The notes beneath the pieces were generated by a model. It saw nothing but the letters and a program-made list of their open reading frames with translations. It was not told where the DNA came from and did not search any database. Made by a program: the position numbers and the translations under genes. From positions 1-64,000 of the forward strand of contig JAPSLL010000019.1 of NCBI GenBank assembly GCA_031180805.1: a stretch of DNA of 64,000 nucleotides, read 5' to 3'. The DNA is from Bacillus sp. (in: firmicutes) (lineage in GTDB: Bacteria > Bacillota > Bacilli > Bacillales > Bacillaceae). Of this stretch, positions 54,118-63,901 are shown one piece after another. Each line of letters begins with the position of its first letter. The stretch's first letter is position 1.

Positions 54118-54876
54118 TTTATGCCTATTTCGTAAATCATCTGCATTTTCTTTTGATACAAACCCTAATTCCCGCCAAGCGTTTTCTGTTGACCATGGCT
54201 TCTTTCGATTATTAGAAACACCGTAATAGGTTCCATACTTTACTGTCGTTTGTAGGGCTAGGTCAAAAAGCTGGATTGTATCTTTGTGGGTTAATAATGT
54301 ATGAGTGAGCCGTTCATCCTTTGCTACTGCCTTCGCTTCATCTTGATGAACACTACCAATTCGCAAATTGATAACAGAGAGGCTTTGTTCCTTTTCATGT
54401 GCTAAAATATGCCCAAGCTGTTCAGATGCTAATTTAAGAACGCCATATAAGCTTCTTGAAAAAGGGTAATCTTTAATCGTAATTTCTCTCCCTAATATCG
54501 AGTAGCCATCCTGTTCATAATAATCTGTTGTATGATTGCTGCTTGCATAGACAACCTTTGGAATTCCGAGTGTCTGTGCTGCATGAAAAATATAGAACGA
54601 AGTGATAAAATGAATCGTCGTCATTTGCTGAAAATGGTCAATCGTATGTAAGTCATTATCGGTTTTAATCGTTAATAAATTAACTAGTGCATCAGTATCT
54701 TTCGGAATAGCCCGCAGCAATTCCTCGTAATTAGTCGCATCGATTTTTTTGAATTCAACTTGTTCTTTCGGCCTGTTTTTATCTAATACAGTAAATTGAT
54801 AGCTTTCCTGTAATCCGTTTATTAAAATCGAACCGATCGTCCCTGCTCCTCCGATAATAGTTACCTTCTTTTTCAT
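54112..54876 (-). CDS. NAD(P)-dependent epimerase/dehydratase-type (extended SDR) oxidoreductase
   Basis: A 254-aa Rossmann protein: GGAGTIGSILINGL (about 9-22) for nucleotide binding, VVYASSNHTTDYY and the catalytic YGVLK (YxxxK) around 144-148. It is close to uronate dehydrogenase-like and sugar-nucleotide epimerase-type SDRs; the substrate is not clear. It stands alone, followed by its own terminator. Confidence 0.85.
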   Translation of the reverse strand: MKKKVTIIGGAGTIGSILINGLQESYQFTVLDKNRPKEQVEFKKIDATNYEELLRAIPKDTDALVNLLTIKTDNDLHTIDHFQQMTTIHFITSFYIFHAAQTLGIPKVVYASSNHTTDYYEQDGYSILGREITIKDYPFSRSLYGVLKLASEQLGHILAHEKEQSLSVINLRIGSVHQDEAKAVAKDERLTHTLLTHKDTIQLFDLALQTTVKYGTYYGVSNNRKKPWSTENAWRELGFVSKENADDLRNRHKE

Positions 54877-55002
54877 ATTTACCCTCCATCATTAGTAGGT
54901 GTATTTACTTACCCTCTTTGGCATTGCCAATCAGTGAAATTTTGTTACGTATAGAGTGTGTTATCAAGTGGCAAATCATTCGATGAAGGAGAGAGGAGAC
55001 AT

Positions 55003-55046
55003 AAAAAAAGAATTTTGCACCGTTACCGGACAAAATTCCTTTTTTT
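55003..55046 (-). terminator. Terminator after the soluble MCP gene
   Basis: GAATTTTG and CAAAATTC form the stem with A/T runs outside; on the minus strand T7 follows. Confidence 0.85.
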
Positions 55047-55056
55047 ATCTATTTCA

Positions 55057-55902
55057 TTATAGAACGATTTCTTCCATTAAATCCTTCAGCTTGTTTGATG
55101 TTTCTGTCAGGTTTTCTATTTCTAACATAAATTCAGTTACAAGCTTAGCTTCCTCTTGTGATGATTTTGCAATTTCTCCAAAATCCTCCTGCAACCGTTC
55201 AATTGATTTTTTAATCGCACTAAGCGTTTCTTCTATACTAACTGTTGCTTCCTTAGAATCAATGGCAAGCTTTCTTACTTCAGTAGCTACAACGCCAAAT
55301 CCGGCACCTGCGCTACCGACTCTCGCTGCTTCGATCGCAGCATTTAAACCAAGTAAATTTGTCTGGTCACTTATTCCTTTTATTGTGCCTGCTACTTCTG
55401 TAATCTTCGCAGAATGCTTAACTGTGCTTTTTGTATTTTCAGCTATTTGCTCAGAAGTTGCCGATAATTCCTCTGAATGTGCTGCAATATGCTGTACCTT
55501 ACCTAAGAGAGATTCAGCAATACTATCTATCGCCGTCACAATATGGTTGAAGGTATCCTGTTTTTTTGTACTAATTGCAGCATTAACCGCTGCAACAATT
55601 TGCTCATTCTCATCTTTAATAGGAAAAGATATACTCACAAAAGGGACGCCAAATTCAGCCTCTGGCACCTTCACAACAGTCGTTCCAGTTTTATTTACCA
55701 TTTTAAAATTCACATACCCTTCTGGAAGCGGTTCTCCAGGTTTATGACCAAAATCCAATTCCTTGCTCGGTGAGTAAAATAAATATTTTTCATGATCAAA
55801 TACTGTAATCATCGTTTCTTCTCTTAAAATCATTTTGATATAAGGGATAGATGTTATAAATGCTTGTACTTTATCCAAATAATAAAACTCCTTTATTCTC
55901 AT
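55057..55902 (-). CDS. Soluble methyl-accepting chemotaxis protein
   Basis: A 281-aa chemoreceptor without membrane helices. The N-terminal 115 residues form a small sensor domain ([20 protein letters not shown], then [15 protein letters not shown]), and the rest is the MCP signalling hairpin ([33 protein letters not shown]). Its short sensor recalls cytosolic receptors such as HemAT-like or YfmS-type proteins; the ligand is unknown. Confidence 0.88.
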   Translation of the reverse strand: MRIKEFYYLDKVQAFITSIPYIKMILREETMITVFDHEKYLFYSPSKELDFGHKPGEPLPEGYVNFKMVNKTGTTVVKVPEAEFGVPFVSISFPIKDENEQIVAAVNAAISTKKQDTFNHIVTAIDSIAESLLGKVQHIAAHSEELSATSEQIAENTKSTVKHSAKITEVAGTIKGISDQTNLLGLNAAIEAARVGSAGAGFGVVATEVRKLAIDSKEATVSIEETLSAIKKSIERLQEDFGEIAKSSQEEAKLVTEFMLEIENLTETSNKLKDLMEEIVL

Positions 55903-56125
55903 TTACATTATTTTTATCGACAGATTTTAATAATTCTAAAGTAAATAAATACTTCAAATTCAAATAAAGTTGTGATGATACATAATTAGTGAACAAACTT
56001 CTATCTATCCCTTCACAGCTTATCAAACTTCCTCTGTCAATTAATGCAATGTATGTTTAAAAATCACTCAATATTTTTTAAATTTTGGGTATCATACATT
56101 TATAGAAACATTATTTACCAATAGC

Positions 56126-56194
56126 AATATGACATTTGTCATATTCCTTATATGACAGCTATGTCTGCCAAAATCTCTTTCATCATTTTATACT
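56126..56194 (+). promoter_or_regulatory. DesR-binding sites and promoter of des
   Basis: A perfect palindrome ATGACATTTGTCAT (within 56126-56145) and an imperfect one ATGACAGCTATGTC (56152-56165) lie upstream of TATACT (56189-56194) with a poor -35. This matches the tandem DesR sites of Bacillus des promoters. Confidence 0.8.
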
Positions 56195-56224
56195 TAGTGT
56201 ATCAATATTGAAAGGAACGAAAAA

Positions 56225-57235
56225 ATGACGATACAATCAACTAAACAATTAAGGAAGCAGGTTGCTCCCTATGAGAAAGCAAATACAAAAGCAAGTATAA
56301 AGCAGCTTATCAATACGTTAGGCCCATATTTTCTTCTATGGTTTCTTGCATATCAAAGCTTGTCTATTTCTTATTTTCTGACGCTCGGCATCTCAGTGAT
56401 TGCAGCAGGGTTTTTAGTTCGGGTATTTATCATTTTTCATGATTGTTGTCATTACTCCTTTTTTAAAAATCGAAATGCAAATAAAATTTTAGGAACAATA
56501 ACAGGTGTATTAACATTATTTCCATACAGTCAATGGCAGCATGATCACTCGATTCACCATGCTACTAGCAGCAATCTTGATAAGCGGGGCACAGGGGATA
56601 TATGGGTTTTGACAGTTGATGAGTATTTAGCTGCTCCACTATGGCGAAAAATTGCTTATCGAATTTACCGCAATCCTTTCGTCATGTTTGGCCTAGGTCC
56701 AATCTATGTCTTTCTCATTATGAATCGATTTAATAAAAAGGGTGCAAAGAAAAAGGAACGATTGAACACATATTTAACGAATTTTCTCATTGTTTTTGTC
56801 GCAGTACTTCTTAGCTGGCTGATCGGTTTTGAGTCATTTCTTCTTGTTCAAGCGCCAATCTTTTTAATCTCAGGTACACTCGGAATTTGGTTATTTTATG
56901 TCCAGCACACATTTGAGGATTCTTATTTTGAGGAAAACGATGAGTGGAGCTATGTTAAGGCTGCTGTTGAGGGTAGCTCTTATTATAAGCTTCCAAAGCT
57001 CCTCCAATGGCTTACAGGAAATATTGGGTATCATCATGTACATCATTTAAGCCCAAGAGTTCCTAATTATAAGCTTGAGGACGTTCATAATAATACCGAA
57101 CCGTTACAAAATGTCCCAACAATAACACTATTAACGAGCTTAAAATCGTTAAAATTCCGCCTTTGGGATACAAAAAACAAAAAATTTGTTGGCTATGATG
57201 CCATTTCACTTTATAAAAAAATGGGTGAACAGTAA
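56225..57235 (+). CDS. des: Membrane fatty-acid (delta-5 type) desaturase
   Basis: A 336-aa acyl-lipid desaturase with the three histidine boxes HDCCH (about 76-80), HDHSIHHATS and YHHVHHLSP, and four membrane helices. It introduces a double bond into membrane phospholipid acyl chains at low temperature. DesR sites upstream and desKR downstream complete the cold-response module. AAAGGAACG precedes the ATG. Confidence 0.95.
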   Translation: MTIQSTKQLRKQVAPYEKANTKASIKQLINTLGPYFLLWFLAYQSLSISYFLTLGISVIAAGFLVRVFIIFHDCCHYSFFKNRNANKILGTITGVLTLFPYSQWQHDHSIHHATSSNLDKRGTGDIWVLTVDEYLAAPLWRKIAYRIYRNPFVMFGLGPIYVFLIMNRFNKKGAKKKERLNTYLTNFLIVFVAVLLSWLIGFESFLLVQAPIFLISGTLGIWLFYVQHTFEDSYFEENDEWSYVKAAVEGSSYYKLPKLLQWLTGNIGYHHVHHLSPRVPNYKLEDVHNNTEPLQNVPTITLLTSLKSLKFRLWDTKNKKFVGYDAISLYKKMGEQ

Positions 57236-57352
57236 GACTAACAATGACGGTAAAGAAACTCTATGGTACACTAAAATATGTAAGTTTCAACCTGAAAATT
57301 AGCTAACTTCAAAGGGCTAACCAAAGCCCGATATACAGAAAGTAGGATTAAC

Positions 57353-57387
57353 AAAGCAATTGGTTTCCTGAGCCAATTGCTTTTATT
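57353..57387 (+). terminator. Attenuating terminator between des and desK
   Basis: AAAGCAATTGG pairs perfectly with CCAATTGCTTT, then TTATTT. It lies just before the desK ribosome site, so desKR probably gets reduced read-through. Confidence 0.8.
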
Positions 57388-57400
57388 TAAAGGAGAAACG

Positions 57401-58537
57401 TTGCATATGAATGGCTTGACAAAGAAAAAACGGCTTATACCGTTTCAAAAATTCAATGGAATTTCCCCTTATATATGGGCTTTTCTCAGCATATTACCGT
57501 TCTATTTTATCTTTCAATCTTCTTCAACGATCGAAATAGTCGTCGGAATCATTTTAACAATTCTCTTTTTTATTACGTTTCGCTACGGTTTTATCATAAA
57601 GGGATGGCGAGTCTTTCTTTTAACTTGTATTCTAATTGGAATATCGTTTACAACGACATACCTTTTTAATTATTTTTATTTTTCCTTTTATATCGCGTAT
57701 TTTATCGGGAATATCAAGGAACGCATCTCCTTTATGACGTTATATATTATTCACTTAGTTAGTACGGCAGGAGCACTTAATGCTAGTATCTTTTTACATG
57801 AAAATTTACTACTTCAGCAGCTTCCCTTTGTATTAATTAGCTGCATAAGTGTTATCCTTCTTCCCTTTAGCATTTCCAATCGAAAGGAACGGGGACAGCT
57901 TCAAGAAAAGCTTGAGGATGCGAACAAACGGATATCGGAATTAGTGAAGATAGAAGAACGACAACGAATTGCTCGTGACCTTCATGATACATTAGGGCAA
58001 AAGCTATCGATGATTGGATTAAAAAGTGATTTGGCGAGAAAAATCATTTATAAAGACCCGGAAAAAGCACGAACTGAATTGGTTGAGATTCAGCAAACTG
58101 CGCGAACGGCTTTAAACGAAGTGAGAAAAATCGTTTCACAAATGCGGGGAATTCGCTTACCCGAGGAAATTCAGCATGTGAAACAAATTTTGAACGCAGC
58201 GCAAATCACATTAGTAAGTGATGATGATTTTACGATCGATAATGTGCCATTACTAACAGAAAATATTTTAAGCATGTGCCTAAAGGAAGCTGTAACAAAT
58301 GTTGTAAGACATAGTGGTGCAACGACTTGTCACATTTCAATCAATCAATCATTAACAGAGGTTGAAATGATCATCAAAGATAACGGAATAGGTCTTACTA
58401 ACGATACGTATCGAAAAGGAAACGGCTTGTCTGGAATGAAGGAAAGGCTTGAATTTGTTAACGGAACACTTGATATTTACTCAGAGGCAGGAACAACATT
58501 AGTCATAAAAGTACCAAATGGGGTAAAGAAAGCGTAA
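57401..58537 (+). CDS. desK: DesK-type thermosensor histidine kinase
   Basis: A 378-aa kinase: about five N-terminal membrane helices (residues 20-170), then a coiled linker, HisKA_3 dimerisation domain with ERQRIARDLHDTLGQKLSMI (phospho-histidine in DLHDT) and a HATPase domain (EAVTNVVRHSG, KDNGIGL, GLSGMKERLEF). DesK senses membrane thickness on cooling. The TTG at 57401 follows AAAGGAG by 5 nt; the ATG at 57407 is an alternative. Confidence 0.93.
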   Translation: MHMNGLTKKKRLIPFQKFNGISPYIWAFLSILPFYFIFQSSSTIEIVVGIILTILFFITFRYGFIIKGWRVFLLTCILIGISFTTTYLFNYFYFSFYIAYFIGNIKERISFMTLYIIHLVSTAGALNASIFLHENLLLQQLPFVLISCISVILLPFSISNRKERGQLQEKLEDANKRISELVKIEERQRIARDLHDTLGQKLSMIGLKSDLARKIIYKDPEKARTELVEIQQTARTALNEVRKIVSQMRGIRLPEEIQHVKQILNAAQITLVSDDDFTIDNVPLLTENILSMCLKEAVTNVVRHSGATTCHISINQSLTEVEMIIKDNGIGLTNDTYRKGNGLSGMKERLEFVNGTLDIYSEAGTTLVIKVPNGVKKA

Positions 58538-58552
58538 GAAGGAGGAGAAGGG

Positions 58553-59152
58553 ATGATTCGAATTGTCATCGCTGAGGATCAGCAAATGCTTCTTGGTGCA
58601 TTAGGATCGTTACTGAATTTAGAGGATGATATGGAGGTAGTCGGAAAAGCAAGTAATGGTGAGGAAGCACTTGCGCTTGTTCAAAGGTTTAATCCAGATA
58701 TTTGCATTATGGATATTGAGATGCCTGGAATGACAGGTCTTGAAGCAGCTGAAAGACTGAAAGGCCTCGGCTGCAAGGTGCTCATTTTAACTACCTTCGC
58801 CCGTTCTGGATACTTTCAACGTGCTTTAAAGGCTGGGGTTAGTGGATATTTGTTGAAGGATAGTCCTAGCGAGGAATTAGCAAACTCGATAAGAAACATC
58901 ATGTCCGGAAGAAGAGTATATGCACCTGAGTTAATGGATGATATCTATAGTGAGGAAAATCCATTAACAGAACGCGAAAGAGAAGTGCTAGAGCTCGTTG
59001 CAGACGGCAAAAACACAAAGGAAATCGCCGACCAGCTCAGCATCAAAACAGGGACGGTTCGCAATTATATATCGACCATCTTAGAAAAGCTTGATGTAAA
59101 AAACCGAATCGAAGCCATATCACAATCAAAGGAAAAGGGCTGGTTTAAATAG
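58553..59152 (+). CDS. desR: DesR-type response regulator (NarL/LuxR family)
   Basis: A 199-aa regulator with receiver D54 (DICIMDIEMPGMTGLEAAER) and a C-terminal LuxR HTH (LTEREREVLELVADGKNTKE, IADQLSIKTGTVRNYISTIL). Phospho-DesR activates des by binding the sites near 56126-56167. It lies 15 nt after desK. Confidence 0.95.
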   Translation: MIRIVIAEDQQMLLGALGSLLNLEDDMEVVGKASNGEEALALVQRFNPDICIMDIEMPGMTGLEAAERLKGLGCKVLILTTFARSGYFQRALKAGVSGYLLKDSPSEELANSIRNIMSGRRVYAPELMDDIYSEENPLTEREREVLELVADGKNTKEIADQLSIKTGTVRNYISTILEKLDVKNRIEAISQSKEKGWFK

Positions 59153-59153
59153 A

Positions 59154-59203
59154 GGGGACAGTCCCCCAATGCGTTAAAGCGCTGGGGGACTGTCCCCTAT
59201 TTT
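59154..59203. terminator. GGGGACAGTCCCC-type hairpin, second copy
   Basis: A 15-bp perfect stem GGGGACAGTCCCCCA and complement with a 14-nt loop, then a T-rich tract. It ends desR and overlaps the stop end of the convergent GH154 gene, whose last residues it encodes. Confidence 0.85.
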
Positions 59204-61021
59204 TACAGTTTTTTTAGAAAACTGGATGATTATATGTTCATTTGCGAACGTAATCTTTGGCTTCAGATGAAACGAATCACTAAACGTTTTTTCGCCGTAT
59301 ACTGCACTTGCTAGCATCGTAACACCTGGACGAACCTTCGTTTTGATCGTTGGAATGACAGTCCGTGGGTTTATGAGATTCGTATTTGCATTAGGGAAAA
59401 TCAATTCTGCCTTTCCATTTCCATAAAGTGCTTTTACCCCACTAGCTCCTAGTTGATTCCGTACAAAGGCTTGCTTTTGCTCTAGAATCTTCATAAGCTC
59501 ATCATCATTCAAGCCTAGAGCAAACCCACCGTCAGCTGCATCTAGCTCTCGGTTTGTTTCAATGCGATGAATTCTGACATGCCATGGGTTTCCTGGGACA
59601 AGCCATGTCTTCACTTCAACATCATGCCATGGCTTCCATTTCATATAGAGATAATCTTCCTCTACGAGTAATTGTTCACTTTTTCGTTTTACGCGATAAA
59701 GATTGTCTCCTTCACTTAAAGCGAGCATACAATCAAATGCCCCCTGTGCCAAGCCCCATTCTGCCCTTGGGACACTAAAGCCAAAGACATTTGAATAGAC
59801 AAACTTTTCATATTTTGCCGATGTATGAGTATGCTCGTTTGTTGAAATATGCCCTGTGTTAAAAGCAAGAAGGTGGCTATTTGTGTCATCTTTATATAAT
59901 GCTAAATGTGGCAGCCTTTGGATCGATTTCGGTTGCACATCTTTCGGATATTCTTCTTCCTGGACCTGCCAAAACGGATGCTCTTCATCAAAGGCGAGCG
60001 GTAAAAAGGTCTTTAATGCCCAATACGGTGAGCCGGGAGAATTGTAGTTTTCCGCCATTACAAGATTAGGATAAGCATAGCCGACGGTTAATCGATTTGA
60101 CTCGTTAAAGATCGGCTTATTAAACCACCAACGTAAATTTCTAAGGATAAGCCCCTTCATTACTCCTAATGAGAAAGGCTCGATATTGGCAAAGACACAT
60201 GCGCTCCAAAAGGCAGATTGTGCGAAACGATACGTTAGACTTCTTCCATAAGGAAGTGCAGACCCATCTGAAGCAAACCAATGAATGAAATCCTTCGCAA
60301 ACACTTCCGCCCTATTTTTATATGTATCAGCGCGAATCGGATCTTCCTTCTCCATATATTTCGCATAAATTAATGAATAATAATGGATGGCAAAAGGACC
60401 GTAATAATCGCAATGACCATCAATTCCATCGGCGTACCAGCCATTCCCTAAATAAAATTCATCAATTCGCTGTAAATTTCGTTCAACAAGCTCTTCATCG
60501 TAAGGCTCTCCTACAAATTTTAAGCCGATGTTGACAAGAACCGGGAAGAATAGCCAATTACAATCATGTGCTTTCACATGATTGATTTGGCTAAGCCATC
60601 CACTTAAATTTGCTCGTTCTTGTTCGTTAAGTGGCTCCCAAATTTTATCAGGAATGAGGAGGAGCGCTAAACCAAAGACAGCCATTTCAACAATGCGTTG
60701 GTCATAATCGTTTATCCTTCCCCAATATTCCTCATGCGCTGGGTTTGTTCCATTTTTTATTCCTTGTAGATGAAAATCCCATATATCGTATTCTTTAGCA
60801 TCTCCAGCAAGTAATGGAACAAGTCCCCAAAGGATACGGGAAAAGCCTTCCATGCCCGCGATAGAATCGGAATACGCCACACCAGAGTTCCCTAATTGTA
60901 GTCTAGCAAAGCCATCACTATAGGATGATTTTAACGGGTTACATATTCGTTTTAACGCTTCCTTCACATCCTCCTTCGTCTTAAGAGGATTTGTTTTTAT
61001 TTCGGCTTGGGTCGTCTTCAT
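59174..61021 (-). CDS. DUF2264 protein (GH154-type glycoside hydrolase)
   Basis: A 615-aa protein of the DUF2264 family, now classed as GH154 with beta-glucuronidase activity reported for members. Family blocks are visible: GMEGFSRILWGLVPLLAG, NDYDQRIVEMAVFGLALLLI, NWLFFPVLVNIGLK, DGIDGHCDYYGPFAIHYYSL, then a beta-rich C-terminal domain. No signal peptide, so it acts in the cytosol. The ATG at 61019-61021 follows AAGGAG by 11 nt. The C-terminal GDSPPAL is encoded by a repeated hairpin, so the natural end may have been replaced. Forms an operon with the GH88 gene. Confidence 0.88.
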   Translation of the reverse strand: MKTTQAEIKTNPLKTKEDVKEALKRICNPLKSSYSDGFARLQLGNSGVAYSDSIAGMEGFSRILWGLVPLLAGDAKEYDIWDFHLQGIKNGTNPAHEEYWGRINDYDQRIVEMAVFGLALLLIPDKIWEPLNEQERANLSGWLSQINHVKAHDCNWLFFPVLVNIGLKFVGEPYDEELVERNLQRIDEFYLGNGWYADGIDGHCDYYGPFAIHYYSLIYAKYMEKEDPIRADTYKNRAEVFAKDFIHWFASDGSALPYGRSLTYRFAQSAFWSACVFANIEPFSLGVMKGLILRNLRWWFNKPIFNESNRLTVGYAYPNLVMAENYNSPGSPYWALKTFLPLAFDEEHPFWQVQEEEYPKDVQPKSIQRLPHLALYKDDTNSHLLAFNTGHISTNEHTHTSAKYEKFVYSNVFGFSVPRAEWGLAQGAFDCMLALSEGDNLYRVKRKSEQLLVEEDYLYMKWKPWHDVEVKTWLVPGNPWHVRIHRIETNRELDAADGGFALGLNDDELMKILEQKQAFVRNQLGASGVKALYGNGKAELIFPNANTNLINPRTVIPTIKTKVRPGVTMLASAVYGEKTFSDSFHLKPKITFANEHIIIQFSKKTVKIGDSPPAL

Positions 61022-61065
61022 TGGATCGATCACTCCTTATCTCGAAATTTACCTTCAACCTTTCA

Positions 61066-62193
61066 TTACCAAACTATCTCTCTATCACCCTTTAACATTG
61101 TTAAGCCTTCAACAAAATAATAGTCTCCATAAATAAGTGGAACATCGATGTTTTTCCCCTCCGGATAGTGACTTGTTCCATGGAGAATTAGCCCGTCTTG
61201 ATCTGGATTTTGGAAGTCACCATAGTTTTCGTAGAGGGAGCGAAGAATCTTTGTTCCAGCCTCGTGATAAATGCTCTCCTCTGTTGCCGCTACATGCTTT
61301 GATAACTGAAGTAATCCACATGCCGCAATTGCACCTGCTGAAGAGTCACGGTATTTCGTAACTTCTTCCGGAAGTCTGAAATCCCAATATGGTACATAAT
61401 CGTCTGGTAAATTTGCAATAAAGAAATGAGCGACATTTTTTGCCGCCTGTCGGAAGGAATCCTTTTTCGTATAACGGTAAAGTAATGTTAAGCCATAAAT
61501 TGCCCATGCTGTCCCCCGCGACCATGCTGAATCTGGTGCAAATCCTTGTCCGCCAATCGCCTCTACTCGTTCCCCTGTTGTGGAATCAAAGCGAATAATA
61601 TGATGAACAGATCCGTCCTTGCGAATAAAATGATTTAATACTGTCTCCCCATGCTTTTCAGCTATTAAGCGAAACCTTGGATCACCCGTTTCCTCAGATG
61701 CCCAAAATAACAGCGGTAAATTCATGACACAATCAATGATTGCCCAGCCTGAATTATCTTCTCCTTCATGCCATGGATTCCAGGCACGTATGAAATTTCC
61801 CGCGGAATTAAATCTTCCTGCAAGCATATTCGCGACTAAAAGCGCACGTCGTTTTGAATCATCAGCACCGAATATTTTGTACCTTGCAACACTAGTTAAC
61901 GTCCACATAAAGCCCATATCATGGTCAAGGCGATAGTAATCTGTTATACAATCGTCAAGCCGCTCCTCACAGTGCTCTGCTATTTGCTTTAATGAATCAT
62001 CGTTTGTTTCCCGGTAGACAAGCCATAGTAGCCCTGGCCAAAAGCCAGCCGTCCACCAGTGAGGCTCCTCTAATCGGTATGTGCCTTGAACACTAGCATG
62101 AGGAAAGTTCGCCCCAATCCGCTTACTCATTGCCAAAACCTTTTGTTCAACATTTTGCCATGCCTCGTCAACCCAATGATTGGTTTTCGTCAT
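61066..62193 (-). CDS. GH88-family unsaturated glucuronyl hydrolase
   Basis: A 375-aa alpha/alpha-barrel hydrolase. The catalytic aspartates are visible as D92 (RLDHDMGFMW) and D154 (IIDCVMNLPLLFW). GH88 removes 4,5-unsaturated uronic acids from polysaccharide lyase products by a hydration mechanism. No signal peptide. The ATG at 62191-62193 follows AAAGGAG. It precedes the GH154 gene by 44 nt. Substrates could be glycosaminoglycan, ulvan, xanthan or gellan fragments. Confidence 0.92.
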   Translation of the reverse strand: MTKTNHWVDEAWQNVEQKVLAMSKRIGANFPHASVQGTYRLEEPHWWTAGFWPGLLWLVYRETNDDSLKQIAEHCEERLDDCITDYYRLDHDMGFMWTLTSVARYKIFGADDSKRRALLVANMLAGRFNSAGNFIRAWNPWHEGEDNSGWAIIDCVMNLPLLFWASEETGDPRFRLIAEKHGETVLNHFIRKDGSVHHIIRFDSTTGERVEAIGGQGFAPDSAWSRGTAWAIYGLTLLYRYTKKDSFRQAAKNVAHFFIANLPDDYVPYWDFRLPEEVTKYRDSSAGAIAACGLLQLSKHVAATEESIYHEAGTKILRSLYENYGDFQNPDQDGLILHGTSHYPEGKNIDVPLIYGDYYFVEGLTMLKGDREIVW

Positions 62194-62290
62194 TGTTTCC
62201 ACTCCTTTATTGATAACCCTTACAAAATATGCTTACCCAAAGCAAAACATGTTCTTTATCATGTGATTCATTATCTATATGCAGCAAACG

Positions 62291-63901
62291 CTATGAAATC
62301 TGTCCTCTAAATTCCATCGGCGTAACACCGACATTGTTTTTAAAAACTTTAATAAAATAGCTTTGATTATCATAGCCTAATCTTTCACAAATTTTCCCGA
62401 CTGGCTCGATTGTATGCTCGAGTAGCTCCTTTGCTCGATTGATTTTTAATTTTGTGACATACTCAACAAATGTTTCACCAACCTCCTTTTTGAAAAGACG
62501 GCTGAAATAGCTTGGATTTAAATAAAGATAGCTTGCCACTTCATCAAGACTGATTTTCCTTTCTAAATGCATGGAAACATATTTGCATGCTTCCATCACT
62601 TCACGGCGCCTAGACCCAGCGGTAATTTTCGCAACTGAGTGCATAACCGTTCGAAAATAGCTGTTTAACCAATCACTTAATTCATATAATGAATCAATAT
62701 TTAAAATTTCCTCATGAAGAACCTCCAACGTATAGGTTGTTTCAAAAAATTGCAGTGCCTTTAATTTTACCTTAAGGTCCAATACGAGCTTTAACACCCA
62801 ATCCTTCACTGCATCTGAGGAAATATGCTGCTCCCTAAAATGCTGTATCCACCCTTTAACAGTCGGAGCGACTCTTTCTTCATTCCGCTCAAGGATAAGC
62901 TGTCTAACCTCTGTTGAAGCTTCCTCATACCATGAAAAAATTCTGTCTGTAAAATATGTGTCTGTTCGCTTCTTTTCAATGGCATCCTTCCCCATATAAA
63001 AGCGCTGATTCGTGTTCATTAACATTGTTCCAAGCTCATGCTTTAACGATTGCTCATTATGAAAAACATCGCCAATCATCATCGATAACGATACATGCAA
63101 ATGGTGGGCAACAGCTCGTTGGACCTTTCGCAGGCACTCTGCTGCATTCCCAAAGCAATCCGATTTTAACGTTGGTTTAAAAGGGAAAAAAATGAACGAT
63201 TCCTTTGATTCAAAGGAAAAATATACTGGGGTTATCTGTTCCCTTTCTAGAATCTCTAAAATAACATTTTGCAGGGAGAAGCTCAGCACATCTGCTGATT
63301 GATATGCGTCCTTTGCTAGCTTGTAATCTTGAATTAAGCACAGTACTGGAATATACGATTGTTTTTGCAAATGTAAGCCAAAGGAGCTTGCTTCCTCATA
63401 CCATTCCTTTGAATGATAAATAGATTGATAAATTGTTTTACGAAGGAAGTCACGCTTCATTGATTCTTTATTTCGTTCTACAATTTGCTGCAGGTGCAGC
63501 TCCTTTTCCTTTTTTTGCTGCTCAGCATCAAGCTTCGCCTTAATTCTCATCAGGACAGCTGTTAAGTCCTCTGGATTAAGAGTGTCCTTTAATAAGTAAT
63601 CCTGTACGTTTAGCTTTAATGCCTGCTGGGCAAATTCAAATTCATTATGGCAGGTTAACACACAAACTTGTAAGCTATCATCCTGTTCTCGTAATCTTCT
63701 CGTTAATTCAATCCCATTTAATTTCGGCATCCCTATATCTGTTATTAATAGATTCGGCATCTGTTGCAAGGCATGCTGAAGTGCGCTCTCACCATTTTCA
63801 TGAACACTTATAAGCTCAAAGCCTAGTCGGTTCCATTCAATCGTTTCCGATAAAAACTCTAAGACAGGATAATCATCATCTACTAGCATCACTTTATACA
63901 T
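62291..63901 (-). CDS. YesN-type response regulator with AraC DNA-binding domain
   Basis: A 536-aa regulator: N-terminal receiver (D55 in LLITDIGMPKLNG, K in DYLLKD), a long central helical region and a C-terminal AraC double HTH (KISLDEVASYLYLNPSYFSR, ERLGYDNQSYFIKVFKNNVG). YesN/YesM systems control carbohydrate genes. The ATG at 63899-63901 is chosen at the end of a GAGGAGGT site. Overlaps the upstream kinase gene by 8 nt; the GH88-GH154 operon is the apparent target. Confidence 0.9.
   Translation of the reverse strand: MYKVMLVDDDYPVLEFLSETIEWNRLGFELISVHENGESALQHALQQMPNLLITDIGMPKLNGIELTRRLREQDDSLQVCVLTCHNEFEFAQQALKLNVQDYLLKDTLNPEDLTAVLMRIKAKLDAEQQKKEKELHLQQIVERNKESMKRDFLRKTIYQSIYHSKEWYEEASSFGLHLQKQSYIPVLCLIQDYKLAKDAYQSADVLSFSLQNVILEILEREQITPVYFSFESKESFIFFPFKPTLKSDCFGNAAECLRKVQRAVAHHLHVSLSMMIGDVFHNEQSLKHELGTMLMNTNQRFYMGKDAIEKKRTDTYFTDRIFSWYEEASTEVRQLILERNEERVAPTVKGWIQHFREQHISSDAVKDWVLKLVLDLKVKLKALQFFETTYTLEVLHEEILNIDSLYELSDWLNSYFRTVMHSVAKITAGSRRREVMEACKYVSMHLERKISLDEVASYLYLNPSYFSRLFKKEVGETFVEYVTKLKINRAKELLEHTIEPVGKICERLGYDNQSYFIKVFKNNVGVTPMEFRGQIS

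Noticed and set aside
54956-55747. 263-codon plus-strand ORF
   Set aside because: It is the antisense shadow of the soluble MCP gene and runs through its terminator; no ribosome site and low-complexity Ser/Ala composition.
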